From Mycobacterium sp. 852002-51057_SCH5723018 (GTDB taxonomy: Bacteria > Actinomycetota > Actinomycetes > Mycobacteriales > Mycobacteriaceae): a DNA stretch of 41,506 bases. The position numbers were made by a program, and so were the translations under genes. The stretch spans positions 1-41,506 of the forward strand of contig NZ_LZIR01000007.1 of NCBI RefSeq assembly GCF_001667035.1, in the 5' to 3' direction. Below are positions 8,826 to 17,969 of this stretch, in pieces. The stretch's first letter is position 1. Each line of letters starts with the position of its first letter. The notes beneath the pieces are model-generated. The model was not told the origin of the DNA. It did not search any database and saw only the letters and a list, made by a program, of their open reading frames with translations.

Positions 8826-8874
8826 GTCGACAACACCGTTTGTCAACGGACGCTTTGCTCAGCTAAGCATCGTA
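8826..8874 (-). promoter_or_regulatory. Putative mmpS-mmpL promoter with 22-bp palindromic operator
   Basis: On the - strand a 22-bp imperfect palindrome lies at 8826-8847, with arms GTTGACAA and TTGTCGAC around ACGGTG; 7 of 8 arm pairs match. A TANNNT element TACGAT is at 8869-8874, about 22 bases upstream of the palindrome, so a bound protein would sit near the transcript start. The palindrome also contains a perfect TTGACA, but no -10 element lies at the right distance after it. The size and form suit a TetR-type or similar dimeric repressor, but no regulator gene is adjacent. Promoter assignment is tentative. Confidence 0.4.
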
Positions 8875-8933
8875 AACCGTAGTGCACGCAAGCGTTCCTC
8901 CGAGGTGGCCCTTATGTGACCACCGACACACCT

Positions 8934-9992
8934 CTAGCGCGCCACGCGGCCGGTGACCGGCGGCAAATCGGCGAGCGTGACGATGCCCGGTCTCGCGGCC
9001 ACCACCGCCGGGACCGCGTTGGTGACCGGCATCGCGGTGTAAATCATTCCCAGCCCCATGAACCCGGGCTCCGTCCAGTCCTTCGGCGGCAGGCAGTGCA
9101 CGACGGTGCGCATATTGGGCAACCCGAACACCTGGATGACGTGGCCATGCTCGAGCGGCTTGGGCGGAACGACGTGGCCGCCCATGGTCCAGTTGAATCC
9201 GACGCTGACGACATTGCGGTCGCCTTCCCAGCCGCGGTGGTAGCCGTAGACGCTGCCGACGGTTCCCGCGGGAATCTTCATGAAGCCCAGATCGGAGTCT
9301 GCGGTGGCCGCGGTGAAGGTGACGTCGAAGGTCATCCGGTCCAGCTTCGCTCCGATCGCGCCGGCCATCATGGCCGCCGACTCCGCGAACACCTCGCTTT
9401 CGCGCCGAACGCTCTCGGCCAGCCCCGGCGTGTCGGGGTCTTGCGAAAATCCCATCGCCGTCTGGGTTTCCGCCGACTCGTACGTCGAGCAGTCCACCGA
9501 TTCGGTGATCCGGATCTCGTCGACGCGCTCGCAGGAGGCGGACAGCGCCATGCCGACCAGGTTCGTCATACCGGGGTGCGCTCCGCTGCCGAAGATCGTG
9601 GAACCGCCCCTCTCGCAGGCATCCTCGATGCGCTTGCGGTCCTCGGGTGTTTGCTTGCCGCCGGTGATCCAGGCCGCGCTGGTGCACACATTGACGCCCG
9701 ACTCCAGTAGCCGAACCAACTCGTCGACGTTGGGCCACAACGGGTTATAGCAACAAGCGTCGGGTCGAAGTGCCAGCAGCGCGTCGATATCACTGGTCGC
9801 CTTGACGCCGGTCGGTTCCGGCCACCCGGACAGCTCCGCGGCGTCCGCTCCGACTTTGTCCTGTCCGTGGGCGTAGACGCCGACCAGTTCCATGTCTTGC
9901 CTGCCGATGATGGCGTGCAGCGAACGCCGCCCGATGTTGCCGGTTGTCCACTGGATCACGCGCAATGGACGGTGTGCGCTGGTCGTGCTCAT
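8934..9992 (-). CDS. Dihydrodipicolinate-reductase-like NAD(P)-dependent oxidoreductase
   Basis: A 352-residue protein. Its N-terminus, RVIQWTTGNIGRRSLHAII, is a Rossmann-type G-x-x-G-x-x-x dinucleotide site, followed by a YNPLWPNVDELVRLLESGVN block and GAHPGMTNLVGMALSASCER. This is the layout of the DapB-like / 2,4-diaminopentanoate-dehydrogenase-like family that is expanded in mycobacteria. The real dapB is a different, shorter protein, so lysine synthesis is unlikely. The ATG at 9992 has AAAGGAG 5-6 bases upstream. It lies between the fadD hairpin and mmpS, 180 bp from the latter. The substrate is unknown; a role in lipid modification is only a neighbourhood guess. Confidence 0.75.
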   Translation of the reverse strand: MSTTSAHRPLRVIQWTTGNIGRRSLHAIIGRQDMELVGVYAHGQDKVGADAAELSGWPEPTGVKATSDIDALLALRPDACCYNPLWPNVDELVRLLESGVNVCTSAAWITGGKQTPEDRKRIEDACERGGSTIFGSGAHPGMTNLVGMALSASCERVDEIRITESVDCSTYESAETQTAMGFSQDPDTPGLAESVRRESEVFAESAAMMAGAIGAKLDRMTFDVTFTAATADSDLGFMKIPAGTVGSVYGYHRGWEGDRNVVSVGFNWTMGGHVVPPKPLEHGHVIQVFGLPNMRTVVHCLPPKDWTEPGFMGLGMIYTAMPVTNAVPAVVAARPGIVTLADLPPVTGRVAR

Positions 9993-10020
9993 CGGGGCTC
10001 CTTTGCCTACTGTTTTCGCG

Positions 10021-10074
10021 CGAACGTCGACTTGTTGGGCCGAAACCCGGGCCGGCCCAACAACTCGACGTTCG
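10021..10074 (-). terminator. Large 21-bp stem hairpin after fadD, candidate terminator
   Basis: Arms 10021-10041 and 10054-10074 pair at 20 of 21 positions (only C10031/C10064 mismatch) around a 12-base loop. The hairpin starts 11 bases after the fadD stop codon (10086-10088) on the - strand and ends about 29 bases before the next ATG, so it separates the papA-mmpL10-PE-fadD unit from the oxidoreductase. No T run follows on either strand, as in many mycobacterial candidate terminators. It could also be a dispersed palindromic repeat. Confidence 0.6.
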
Positions 10075-10085
10075 GCCGGTCGGAG

Positions 10086-11852
10086 TCAGGCGTCCAACCG
10101 GGTGAATTGGTCCTCGCGGTACTGTTCGACACAGGCAGCGCGCCGGATCTTGCCGCTCGTCGTGGTAGGGATCGACCCGGGCGACACCAGCACGAGGTCC
10201 CCGACATTCAAGCCGTGCTCATTGGATATCGCGGAGGTGACGTCGCTCTTGACGCGGGCGAGCCGTCGCGTCGCCTCGTGGTCGGAATCGTCCCGTTTCT
10301 TGAGCTCGATGACGGTTACCAGCTGCTCGGTACTGTCCACCGGAACCGATATTGCCGCGACCCGCCCACCTGTGATCCGTTGGACCGTGGCCTCGATGTC
10401 CTCGGGATAGTGGTTGCGCCCACGGATGATCAGCAGATCCTTGATGCGGCCGACGATGAACAGCTCACCGTCGAAGATGAAACCCAGGTCGCCGGTTTTC
10501 AGCCAGGGTCCCTCCGGGGTGCCCGGCGACGGGTCCACCAGCGTTGCACCGAAGCAGCGCTGCTCCTCCGGCGGTTTGCGCCAGTATCCGTCGGCGACAT
10601 TGGGGCCATCTATCCAGATCTCGCCGACCAAGCCGTCCGGCAACTCGCGGCTCGTGTCGCTGTCGACGATGCGCAGCGTGGGGGATTGCGGCACTTTGTA
10701 TCTGACCAGCGCCGTGCCGGTGCCGGCCGCGCACCGCTGAGCGCGGCCGGCGGACAGCTCCCCGACGTCGAATCGAACCGCGCTCGATGATTCACTCCAG
10801 GTGCCGGCCGTCACGAAGACGGTCGCCTCCGCCAAGCCATACGAAGGGCGCACCATGTCGTCGCGAAAATTGAAGTGGGAGAACCGATCGACGAATCGTT
10901 GCAAGGTGGCCGGCTCTACCCGTTCAGCACCGCTGATGATGCCGAGCACCCCGCCGAGGTCGAGTCCGGCCAGGTCGGCGTCCGTTGTTTTGCGCGCGGC
11001 CAGGTCGAAGGCGAAGTTCGGCGCCGCCGACCACGTTTGAGGACTCCCGGCCAGCGATTGCACCCATCTGGCCGGCCGTTCCAGAAACGAAATCGGACTC
11101 GTCAACTCGCCGCGCCAGCCGTTGAGAATTGGTGCGCAGACCCCCAGCACCAGACCCATGTCGTGGTAAAAGGGCAACCACGACACGACCGTGACGTCCG
11201 TCGGGGCTTTGATGTGGGAGTCCGCGAAATAGCCGCGCATCAGCTGCTCGAAATTCACCTGGAGGTTGCGGTGCGAGATCATGACCCCGGTCGGCAGCCG
11301 CGTCGAACCTGAGCTGTATTGCAAATACGCGATACTGGGCAAATCCCCTGTCCGAACGCCTGTTCCGCGATCGGCGTCCAGATTCATCGAATCGATTGCA
11401 TCGATTGCATCGATTTCTACGATCTTGGGGATTGCGTCCAGGCGTGCCTGGTGAACGTATTCGGCGACATCCTCCGCGACCGCGGACGTTGTGAGAACAA
11501 CTGAGGGCGACGTGTCGGCAAGCACCGCACCCACACGCTCATGACTCGAGCCGCGGTGCGGCAACGGCAGCGGAACTGCGATGAGCCCGGCCTGCATGGA
11601 TCCCAGGAATGCCGCGATGTAATCGAGGGACTGCGGAGCCAGGATCACCGCCCTGTCCCCGACCGACCCATGAGGGCTGAGCTCGCGCGCCACATCGAGG
11701 GTTCGGCGGGACAACTGCGACCACGTCAGGCGCTCGGCAACACCCGCCCAGTCGGCTTCGTAATCGGTAAAAGCGAACGCCACGTCATGCGGCCGCAGGC
11801 TGGCGCGGCCGTGCAGCATCGAGAGAATCGATGACTGGGGTATAGGCGTCAC
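10086..11852 (-). CDS. fadD23: Long-chain fatty-acyl-AMP ligase (FadD23-like FAAL)
   Basis: A 588-residue adenylate-forming enzyme. The ATP-binding motif [20 protein letters not shown] is at residues 176-195, [10 protein letters not shown] follows, then the hinge region [20 protein letters not shown]. The C-terminal TTSGKIRR has the catalytic lysine near residue 568. The L-x-Y-S-S-G-S-T-R-x-P-x-G-V form and length are those of mycobacterial FAALs, which make acyl-AMP and load it on a PKS rather than forming acyl-CoA. The GTG start at 11852 gives [10 protein letters not shown]; the Shine-Dalgarno is weak. It is the last gene of the papA operon, and the TPP locus has a FAAL called fadD23. A 9-bp tandem repeat (near 11388-11415) encodes an Ile-Asp-Ala run. 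Exact orthology is inferred from context. Confidence 0.88.
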   Translation of the reverse strand: MTPIPQSSILSMLHGRASLRPHDVAFAFTDYEADWAGVAERLTWSQLSRRTLDVARELSPHGSVGDRAVILAPQSLDYIAAFLGSMQAGLIAVPLPLPHRGSSHERVGAVLADTSPSVVLTTSAVAEDVAEYVHQARLDAIPKIVEIDAIDAIDSMNLDADRGTGVRTGDLPSIAYLQYSSGSTRLPTGVMISHRNLQVNFEQLMRGYFADSHIKAPTDVTVVSWLPFYHDMGLVLGVCAPILNGWRGELTSPISFLERPARWVQSLAGSPQTWSAAPNFAFDLAARKTTDADLAGLDLGGVLGIISGAERVEPATLQRFVDRFSHFNFRDDMVRPSYGLAEATVFVTAGTWSESSSAVRFDVGELSAGRAQRCAAGTGTALVRYKVPQSPTLRIVDSDTSRELPDGLVGEIWIDGPNVADGYWRKPPEEQRCFGATLVDPSPGTPEGPWLKTGDLGFIFDGELFIVGRIKDLLIIRGRNHYPEDIEATVQRITGGRVAAISVPVDSTEQLVTVIELKKRDDSDHEATRRLARVKSDVTSAISNEHGLNVGDLVLVSPGSIPTTTSGKIRRAACVEQYREDQFTRLDA

Positions 11853-11892
11853 ATTACGTCCGTACTAATTCGGCGAATCTGTCGGCTCGGGG

Positions 11893-13023
11893 TCAGTGGT
11901 CGGCTTGTCCTGCGCCGTGCGACAACACGGACATGGCACCGCTGAGGATCTGCGAGAACGGGTCGGCACCGCCGCCGAATGTCGCCTGGTTGGCCGGCGC
12001 AGTGACTTCCGCGGGGTCGAAGCCGCGCACCGGGTCCACCTGAACCGGAGCGGTCGACGGGTCGTCGTTTCGCGAATAGCCGGCGTTCACCCGGGGGATC
12101 AGGATCGCGTCGAGCTTGTTCAGCGTGTCTTCCGGGATCCCGATGTAGGCCAGCGGCATGACGAGCGGAAGGTGCTTCTCCGGGACCATGATCGTCGTCT
12201 CTTTCGCGCCCCGGGAGTTGACCGTGGTCCTGATGTTCTGCGGTGGCACCATGCTGGGGTTCGTGAAGGCCACAGCGGTATGACCGGTGGCGAGGCCCAT
12301 GACCGTGTTGGCGAGGGCGAACATATTGTCGGGCCGGTCGGGGAAGTCCGCGATCGAGTCGTATGCAGCCACGAACTTGTTGGTGTCGTATTGGCTCTCG
12401 TACGGCGGTGGCATCGTGTAGTCGAGTGCGGGAACGACGCTGCCGACCGGGAACATGGCGGTCAGGAAACTCTGACCGAAGGCGTGACGCCCAATCGGGT
12501 CGCCGAAGGTGGCGAAATTCAGCGTGCCCGGCGGGGGAGCGGTCGGGTCATTCGCCAGCCGAGCCTGCTCGCCGTCGACCACGAACCCACCCTCGGACAA
12601 GCCGATCGCCGTACCGGGGCGACCGGTCTTGATCGCCCCATCCAGGTTGTTTATCCCCACGTCGACCGACTCGCCGACGCTAGGGCCATCCAGACCCAGG
12701 CCCGGGAGCAGCTCATCGCCGACCTTGCCGATGCCCGGGAAGAGTCGCTCCAGCACATGGCCCTGAACCTGGCCCGCCGGGTAGGGGACGATTTCGCGCT
12801 TCTGGCCGGGGAACCATTGGGCGCCCTCCCGGCGGATGTACTCGTCGTAGGGGATCCCCAGAACATGAGCGCCTCCGAGGGCGAACGCTGTCTGGTCGCC
12901 TGGCGCCCCCGGAGTCGGCGGACCGCCGACGGGCGTTTCGTCAGCCGTCGCGGTGTTAACGCCGAAACATCCTGTGGCGCCGACAGTTACCAGCGCCGTA
13001 ACTCCTGCGAGTAGTTTCTTCAT
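11893..13023 (-). CDS. PE-PPE-domain acyltransferase (Chp2-like)
   Basis: A 376-residue exported serine hydrolase-fold protein. The ATG at 13023, preceded by GGGGACAGGG, starts a signal sequence [20 protein letters not shown]. The Cys at 19 could be lipidated, though the lipobox (ATGC) is atypical. An upstream extension to 13200 lies inside mmpL10 and is rejected. The nucleophile motif GLSEG is at 141-145 (Ser143), with candidate Asp in YDSIADFPD (222/227) and His284 in EKHLPLV. Homologues Chp1 and Chp2 move acyl chains between acyltrehaloses outside the membrane to build sulfolipid and polyacyltrehalose. The TPP-locus version (called PE) turns diacyltrehalose into trehalose polyphleates. Spacing of about 40 bp to both neighbours supports one operon. 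Confidence 0.85.
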   Translation of the reverse strand: MKKLLAGVTALVTVGATGCFGVNTATADETPVGGPPTPGAPGDQTAFALGGAHVLGIPYDEYIRREGAQWFPGQKREIVPYPAGQVQGHVLERLFPGIGKVGDELLPGLGLDGPSVGESVDVGINNLDGAIKTGRPGTAIGLSEGGFVVDGEQARLANDPTAPPPGTLNFATFGDPIGRHAFGQSFLTAMFPVGSVVPALDYTMPPPYESQYDTNKFVAAYDSIADFPDRPDNMFALANTVMGLATGHTAVAFTNPSMVPPQNIRTTVNSRGAKETTIMVPEKHLPLVMPLAYIGIPEDTLNKLDAILIPRVNAGYSRNDDPSTAPVQVDPVRGFDPAEVTAPANQATFGGGADPFSQILSGAMSVLSHGAGQADH

Positions 13024-13063
13024 CCCTGTCCCCGACCGCTCGGCTTCTCTAGTTTCACATACG

Positions 13064-16000
13064 TCATGTGTGCCCGCTAACCGGGTTGTGGCTCGGGGCG
13101 CCGACCCGTGACGGCCACCAGTTGGCCCGCCCAACCAGCGCAGCGATCGCAGGAACCGTGATGGTGCGTACCAAGAAGGTGTCCAGCAAGATTCCCACAC
13201 CGATCACGAAACCGCCCTGGACCACGGTGCCGATGCTGGAGAACAAGAGACCGGCCATGGAGGCGGCGAAGATCAGGCCCGCCGCGGTGATCACACCGCC
13301 GGTCGAACTCAGGGTGCGAATGATGCCGTAACGCATGCTGTTCGGAGACTCGTCACGCATCCGCGAGACGAGCAGCATGTTGTAGTCGGCGCCCACCGCG
13401 ACCAACACCACGAATGCCAGCGGTGGCACGCTCCAATGCAATTGCTGGCCGAGCAGGAACTGGAAAACCAGTGCGCCGATACCCACCGCCGACAAATACG
13501 AAATGACCACGGAAGCAACCAGATACAGCGGCGCGACGATCGCCCGCAGCAGCGCGATCAAAGTCAATAGCACCACGAGGAGGGTTACCGCGATGATGAA
13601 CCGGATGTCGTGTTGGTAGTAGTCGCGGGTGTCCTTCAGACCGACGGTATATCCCGCCATCGATACCGTGGCATCTGCCAATGCGGTATTCGGTTGGGCC
13701 CCCCGAGCGGTCGCGGTGATCGCGCTGACCTGATCCATCGCTTCGGTGCTGAACGGATTGAGCTTCGTTTGAACCAAGTACCGCACCGAGTGTCCGTCCG
13801 GCGAGATGAATATCTTGGCGGCCTTCTGGAACTCCTCTAGATGCAGCAGCTGGGGCGGGATGTTGAACCCGGCCATGGCCGGTTCTGCCGCGTCACGTTT
13901 CAGCGACAACAGAAACGCCGCCGACTCGCTGAGCCCGGCGCCGAGCTGTTTGACCTGGTCGACGAGTTGGGCCACGGCGTCGGCCAGTTGCCGGCTCCCA
14001 CCGGCAAATCGATCTGCGCCGTTTTGCAGTTTGTTCAGGTTTGCCTGAAGGCCGCCGGGTTGGTCCATCCCCATGGAATGCAGCACGTTGGTGAGCTTTG
14101 TCAGGGCACCACGCAGGCGGTCCGTCGACGCTTTCAGGGCCCGTTTGTCCGGGTAATCCTGCAGTTGGTGGGTCAGGTCATTGATCGCGTCGAGGTCTGC
14201 TTGGTCGCGCCCGCCGGCCAGCTGCTCAAATGTTCCGCGGGTGGCGCTGCACGACGGATCGGCATCGCAGACCGGGTTACCCTGTAGCGCTGTCAGCACC
14301 GGGCTCATCCAGGCGAACATGTTCTTGGCCGCCGAGAAGTTCCAGCCCATCGCGTTGCTGAGCGAGTTGACGTGGTCGACAAGTTGGGCTGCGAGGTCGA
14401 CCTCTTTGACCAGCGTGTCGCCGCTGTACTGGTTCTTCGCCGATGAGAAGGCGTTGTCCAGTTCCTGCACGCTGGCAGCGAGCTGAGTGACCTGGCCACG
14501 TACGTCGTTGAGGTTGTCGGCCAGCGTGCCGGCGCCGCCGGCCAGCCGGTTGAGGTCATTGGTGTGGTCCTTGATCAGATTGGACCCGCCGGCCAGCAGT
14601 GTGCCGATAGCGCCCGCCTGATAGGTGGCTCTGAATTGTTCCGGCACATTGCCGGTCGGACGGGTGATGCCGGCGACTGCGGCGACGTTCGGTAGTTGGC
14701 TCACGCGGTCCGCCATCTGTTCCAAATCAGCGAGGGCCTGTGGCGTGCGGAGGTCATGCGGTGACTGGACGAGGATGTATTCCGGAATGGACTGGTTCAC
14801 GGGGAAGTGGCGATCCAGCGCGGCATACCCGATGGAGCTCGGGGCAGAAGACGGCAGGGCCTTGCGATCGTCGTAGTTGTAGCGGACCAAGGCGGCACAG
14901 CTGGCCAGAATGATCAACACCAGCACGCTGGCAACCAGGTGAACCTTCGGCCGTCGCACGATGCGTATGCCCGAACGCCGCCAGAACCGAGCGGTCAGCT
15001 CGCGGCGGGGCTTGACGAAACCGCGCCGCCCGGCGAGCACCAAAATTGCGGGCAGCAACGTCATCGCAGCGAGGAATGCCACGCCGATCCCGATCGCCGA
15101 CGACACCCCGACCGTTTCGAACACTCCCATCCGCGCGAAGCTGATGAGGAGAAAAGTGATTCCGACGGTGCTGGCGGACGCCGTGATCACTTTCCCGATC
15201 GAGATCATGGCCCTCTGGACCGACTCGTCGAAATCGGCGCCGGAACGCCGGTAGTCGTGATATCGGCTGATCAGAAAGACCGCGTAGTCCGTTCCGGCGC
15301 CGGCCATGATCGCGCTCAGAAAAACGATGGACTGGTTCGACACGCCCGAGCCGGTCACCTGCGAGTAGCCCGCTACCACCGCCTGGGCGATCAACAGGGA
15401 CAACCCGATCGTGATCAACGGCAGCAGCATCGTGACCGCGCTGCGGTAAACCACCAGCAGGACGATGAGCACCAGAACGGCGATCGCCAGCTCGATCGGA
15501 AGCCGATCCAGATCGCCGGCGACAGTCAGATCGGCGACGGTTGCGGCCGGCCCGGTGAGGTTTGCCGTTAGATGCGTTCCGGGCGGGCCCTGTGCTGGAC
15601 CCTGTTCTAACGCGTGTTTGACGATGTCCCCGACACGGTTGAAAGCGGCGTAAGCCCGGGGAGTGCCCAACTCGCCCGCCAGGCCGACCGGCAGTACCCA
15701 GGCTTTGTGGTCCTGGCTGGTCAGGACCGAACGCAGGGGGGGCGTGGTGACGAAATCCTGCACCATCAAGACATCTCGCGTGTCCTGACGCAGCGCGTCC
15801 ACCACTTTGCGGTAAGCGGCTTCGTCGGCCGGGCCCAGCCCCTTGTCGTTGGTGAGGACCACCAACAGGAGGTCTTCCGAGCCCGATTCGTGAAACGCCT
15901 CGGTCATCTTCCGGGCCGTGACGTTCGACGGTGCGTCGCTGGGCAACATGGCGAGCGGATGTTTCTGGGCCATCTCGCCCAGGGATGGGCACGTCAGCGG

Positions 16001-16078
16001 TAGGGCGACCGCAATCGCAATCCAGAGCCCTATCACCACCCAGGGCCACCGCACCACAAAATCGGCTAGCCGTCGCAT
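13064..16078 (-). CDS. mmpL10: MmpL10-type transporter
   Basis: A 1004-residue RND transporter of the MmpL8/10 type, which needs no MmpS. It starts [20 protein letters not shown], with GAGGTC just upstream of the ATG at 16078. The essential Asp-Tyr pairs are GTDY at 264-265 and ADYN at 898-899. The second periplasmic domain (about 420-740) has coiled, helical sequence and a Cys pair (CDADPSC). MmpL10 moves diacyltrehalose across the inner membrane in the polyacyltrehalose and TPP pathways. It lies 41 bp after papA and 40 bp before the PE-PPE acyltransferase, matching the TPP locus order. It is less similar to the mmpL at 5380-8289 than family membership alone suggests, so the two probably carry different cargo. 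Confidence 0.9.
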   Translation of the reverse strand: MRRLADFVVRWPWVVIGLWIAIAVALPLTCPSLGEMAQKHPLAMLPSDAPSNVTARKMTEAFHESGSEDLLLVVLTNDKGLGPADEAAYRKVVDALRQDTRDVLMVQDFVTTPPLRSVLTSQDHKAWVLPVGLAGELGTPRAYAAFNRVGDIVKHALEQGPAQGPPGTHLTANLTGPAATVADLTVAGDLDRLPIELAIAVLVLIVLLVVYRSAVTMLLPLITIGLSLLIAQAVVAGYSQVTGSGVSNQSIVFLSAIMAGAGTDYAVFLISRYHDYRRSGADFDESVQRAMISIGKVITASASTVGITFLLISFARMGVFETVGVSSAIGIGVAFLAAMTLLPAILVLAGRRGFVKPRRELTARFWRRSGIRIVRRPKVHLVASVLVLIILASCAALVRYNYDDRKALPSSAPSSIGYAALDRHFPVNQSIPEYILVQSPHDLRTPQALADLEQMADRVSQLPNVAAVAGITRPTGNVPEQFRATYQAGAIGTLLAGGSNLIKDHTNDLNRLAGGAGTLADNLNDVRGQVTQLAASVQELDNAFSSAKNQYSGDTLVKEVDLAAQLVDHVNSLSNAMGWNFSAAKNMFAWMSPVLTALQGNPVCDADPSCSATRGTFEQLAGGRDQADLDAINDLTHQLQDYPDKRALKASTDRLRGALTKLTNVLHSMGMDQPGGLQANLNKLQNGADRFAGGSRQLADAVAQLVDQVKQLGAGLSESAAFLLSLKRDAAEPAMAGFNIPPQLLHLEEFQKAAKIFISPDGHSVRYLVQTKLNPFSTEAMDQVSAITATARGAQPNTALADATVSMAGYTVGLKDTRDYYQHDIRFIIAVTLLVVLLTLIALLRAIVAPLYLVASVVISYLSAVGIGALVFQFLLGQQLHWSVPPLAFVVLVAVGADYNMLLVSRMRDESPNSMRYGIIRTLSSTGGVITAAGLIFAASMAGLLFSSIGTVVQGGFVIGVGILLDTFLVRTITVPAIAALVGRANWWPSRVGAPSHNPVSGHT

Positions 16079-16119
16079 ATCGACCTCATTCCCGCACCAC
16101 CAGCCAGCGGACTACTCCG

Positions 16120-17541
16120 CTACGCAACGCGTCCCCAATGCCCGCTGCCGGCGACCCGCACGCACACCGACTTCATCGCTTCCATATAGCGGGCAACTGA
16201 TTTCTGGGCGACCGGATTGTCGGGAAACATGATCGCCATCGCCGTGCCCTCGCCGTACCGGAAAACATAGATTGTCAGTTGGTATGAATACCGGCCATCG
16301 GAGTAAATTCCGATATTGTTCGCATAACCCAGGTCAGCTGCGGCCAGCACAGCGTTGAGCGGAGCGGCGCCACCATGCAAGAAGTTCGACACCGGAAAGT
16401 TTGGCTGGGGCCAGCTCAACCACGGCGCCAATTCCAATACGCGGTAATAGGGCACCTTCGCCAAGTGCAGACCCGCGTCGAAAGACTCCTGCGCCGCCCA
16501 TGCCGCGTCCCCGAAAGGGGCCGCAGCTATTGGCACGGTGATCGGTACCAAGCCGGTAAACCAGCCCTGCGTCATGAAATTGTCGGTAGTCCTGCGTGTG
16601 TCCCTGGGGGTGAGGCCGTAGTACGTGAGGGCGCCGGTGAACTCGTGCTCTACCAGGGCGATGCAGGCGAACAAACCACCGACGAAGCGCGCGCCGACCG
16701 CTGTGCAGGCCGATTCGAACCGCTCCGTCTGATCTGCGTCCATCAAGAGTTCGGAGATCATTTCACTCCCACACGGCTCCAACGGATTACCGAGCGGCAG
16801 GGGGAATTCGGGAAAGCGGCCATTGTTGTTCTCGGCGAACTCAATCCAAGCGCGCACCTGAGGAGAATCCACGGTTAGCGTTGACGTGTACTGGCGCTCG
16901 CGGGCGCAGAAATCCTCAAAGCTGCCGGCATCGGGAAGGGCGAGGGGTTCACCGCCTCCGCTCAATGCCGCATACATTCCATTGGCCTCGAGCATCGTCG
17001 TGCCGATCAATGTCGCGTCCCCGTGGACGTGATCCATCGCGGCAAAGAACGTGAAATGACTTTCGTTCTGGACAATTCCGAAGGTGAAGCAGCCCCATTC
17101 CAGGGGATTCGGTATGGCGACGACATGAGCGCGTATTTCGTCTGCCGTCATTATGCCGTGATCGATCGGCGCGAATTCGATGACCGAAGGATCGCTGATG
17201 GTATGCCTGACGAATTCTCCATCGCCGGCGTGCTCGAACCAACTCCGGAACGTGTCATGCCGGCGCAGGTACGCGTTGACGGCGTGATCCATGGCCGCGA
17301 CGTCACACTGGCCGGGCACTTCGCAGGTAGCGATGATCTGCCGCGAAAAGCCCAGCTCCGCGGACGTCCGTTCGTGAAAATTACGAAGATGCTGGCCCTG
17401 CATGTAGCTGACCGGCACGGAGCTTGCCGGCGCCTGGCGGACCTTTTCGGCTGCGCCTTCGGTCGGGTGCCACGAGATCACCGCGCCCGGGCTCGGCGTC
17501 CAGTCACCGAGTGAGCCGATCGTAATTTTCCCGATGCGCAA
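16120..17541 (-). CDS. papA3: PapA3-type trehalose acyltransferase
   Basis: A 473-residue condensation-fold acyltransferase. The catalytic H-x-x-x-D is HVHGD at residues 171-175 (His171, Asp175), followed by Ala where many PapA proteins have Gly. The upstream block YLRRHDTFRSWFE is also typical. PapA1-3 proteins esterify trehalose with acyl groups supplied by acyl-CoA or a PKS. The TTG start at 17541 is chosen because GAGGAG lies 7 bases upstream and the sequence MRIGKITIGSLGDW matches the usual PapA start; no better ATG exists. It is first in the - strand operon and divergent from the PKS. Assignment as the diacyltrehalose-forming enzyme of TPP synthesis rests on context. Confidence 0.88.
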   Translation of the reverse strand: MRIGKITIGSLGDWTPSPGAVISWHPTEGAAEKVRQAPASSVPVSYMQGQHLRNFHERTSAELGFSRQIIATCEVPGQCDVAAMDHAVNAYLRRHDTFRSWFEHAGDGEFVRHTISDPSVIEFAPIDHGIMTADEIRAHVVAIPNPLEWGCFTFGIVQNESHFTFFAAMDHVHGDATLIGTTMLEANGMYAALSGGGEPLALPDAGSFEDFCARERQYTSTLTVDSPQVRAWIEFAENNNGRFPEFPLPLGNPLEPCGSEMISELLMDADQTERFESACTAVGARFVGGLFACIALVEHEFTGALTYYGLTPRDTRRTTDNFMTQGWFTGLVPITVPIAAAPFGDAAWAAQESFDAGLHLAKVPYYRVLELAPWLSWPQPNFPVSNFLHGGAAPLNAVLAAADLGYANNIGIYSDGRYSYQLTIYVFRYGEGTAMAIMFPDNPVAQKSVARYMEAMKSVCVRVAGSGHWGRVA

Positions 17542-17969
17542 AACTTTTCTCCTCGATCTGGACGGCTGTCATTAGGCCCCGCCGGCAGCGACACCAAGAT
17601 AGCGCTCCAGGCTATTACCGGCGCCGACATGCGCGGACAGGCCGACAACAGCTCGGGCGCGGTGGCCGGTGGTCATGGTGCAGCCGGCCGACACGCGACG
17701 ATACTTGCGCCGTACCACGCGGCGAAGTGCCCGTGCTGGGAATACCTGGGTCGGCGGCGATTCGGCTTCGCGATCCGGCCGGATATGTGTAGATTCCCTA
17801 ACGACGGTCGCTGGAGGCGGTACGCTGGGGGAGCCCCGCCAGGTCTGGTCCTGGGTGCGCGCAGTGAGTGACCTAAGACGTGGTTCGTAGCGACCACGGT
17901 CCGGGCGCCAAAAAAAAGGCCCCGCGGGCACATCGAATCTTCGCCCACCGAAGCAGGGAGGACGATCGC
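17542..17969. promoter_or_regulatory. Divergent papA / PKS control region
   Basis: A 428-bp gap with no convincing gene separates the two divergent units. Toward the PKS, TTCGCG (17767-17772) and TAGATT (17790-17795) are 17 bp apart, a weak SigA-like promoter giving a leader of about 170 bases. Toward papA, a TATCTT -10 element lies at 17596-17601 on the - strand without a clear -35. The PKS start is preceded by a strong Shine-Dalgarno, AGGGAGGA at 17955-17962. Open frames crossing the gap have no recognisable protein pattern. Confidence 0.4.
17903..17923 (+). promoter_or_regulatory. Leader hairpin with A8 loop upstream of the PKS
   Basis: GGGCGCC (17903-17909) and GGCCCC (17918-17923) form a 6-bp stem with one bulged C. 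The loop is exactly eight adenines (17910-17917), conspicuous in such GC-rich DNA. It would lie in the PKS mRNA leader about 47 bases before the ATG. If translation instead began at the GTG at 17880, the A run would be coding (Lys-Lys-Lys). A role in expression or slippage is conjecture. Confidence 0.35.

Noticed and set aside
8841..8846. Perfect TTGACA on the - strand as the mmpS -35 box
   Set aside because: No TANNNT element lies 16-19 bases downstream. The hexamer is better explained as part of the 22-bp palindrome.
11893..13014. Long + strand frames opposite the PE-PPE gene, and similar ones opposite mmpL, mmpL10 and fadE
   Set aside because: They are antisense to genes with clear motifs, have Arg/Gly-biased composition and no start context.
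13024..13200. N-terminal extension of the PE-PPE protein
   Set aside because: It lies inside the 3' end of mmpL10. The ATG at 13023 has a Shine-Dalgarno and starts a proper signal sequence.
17880..17969. GTG at 17880 as PKS start, adding 30 residues
   Set aside because: The extension is basic and low-complexity (contains the A8 tract) and has no ribosome binding site, while the ATG at 17970 has AGGGAGGA at ideal spacing and begins just before the KS fold.
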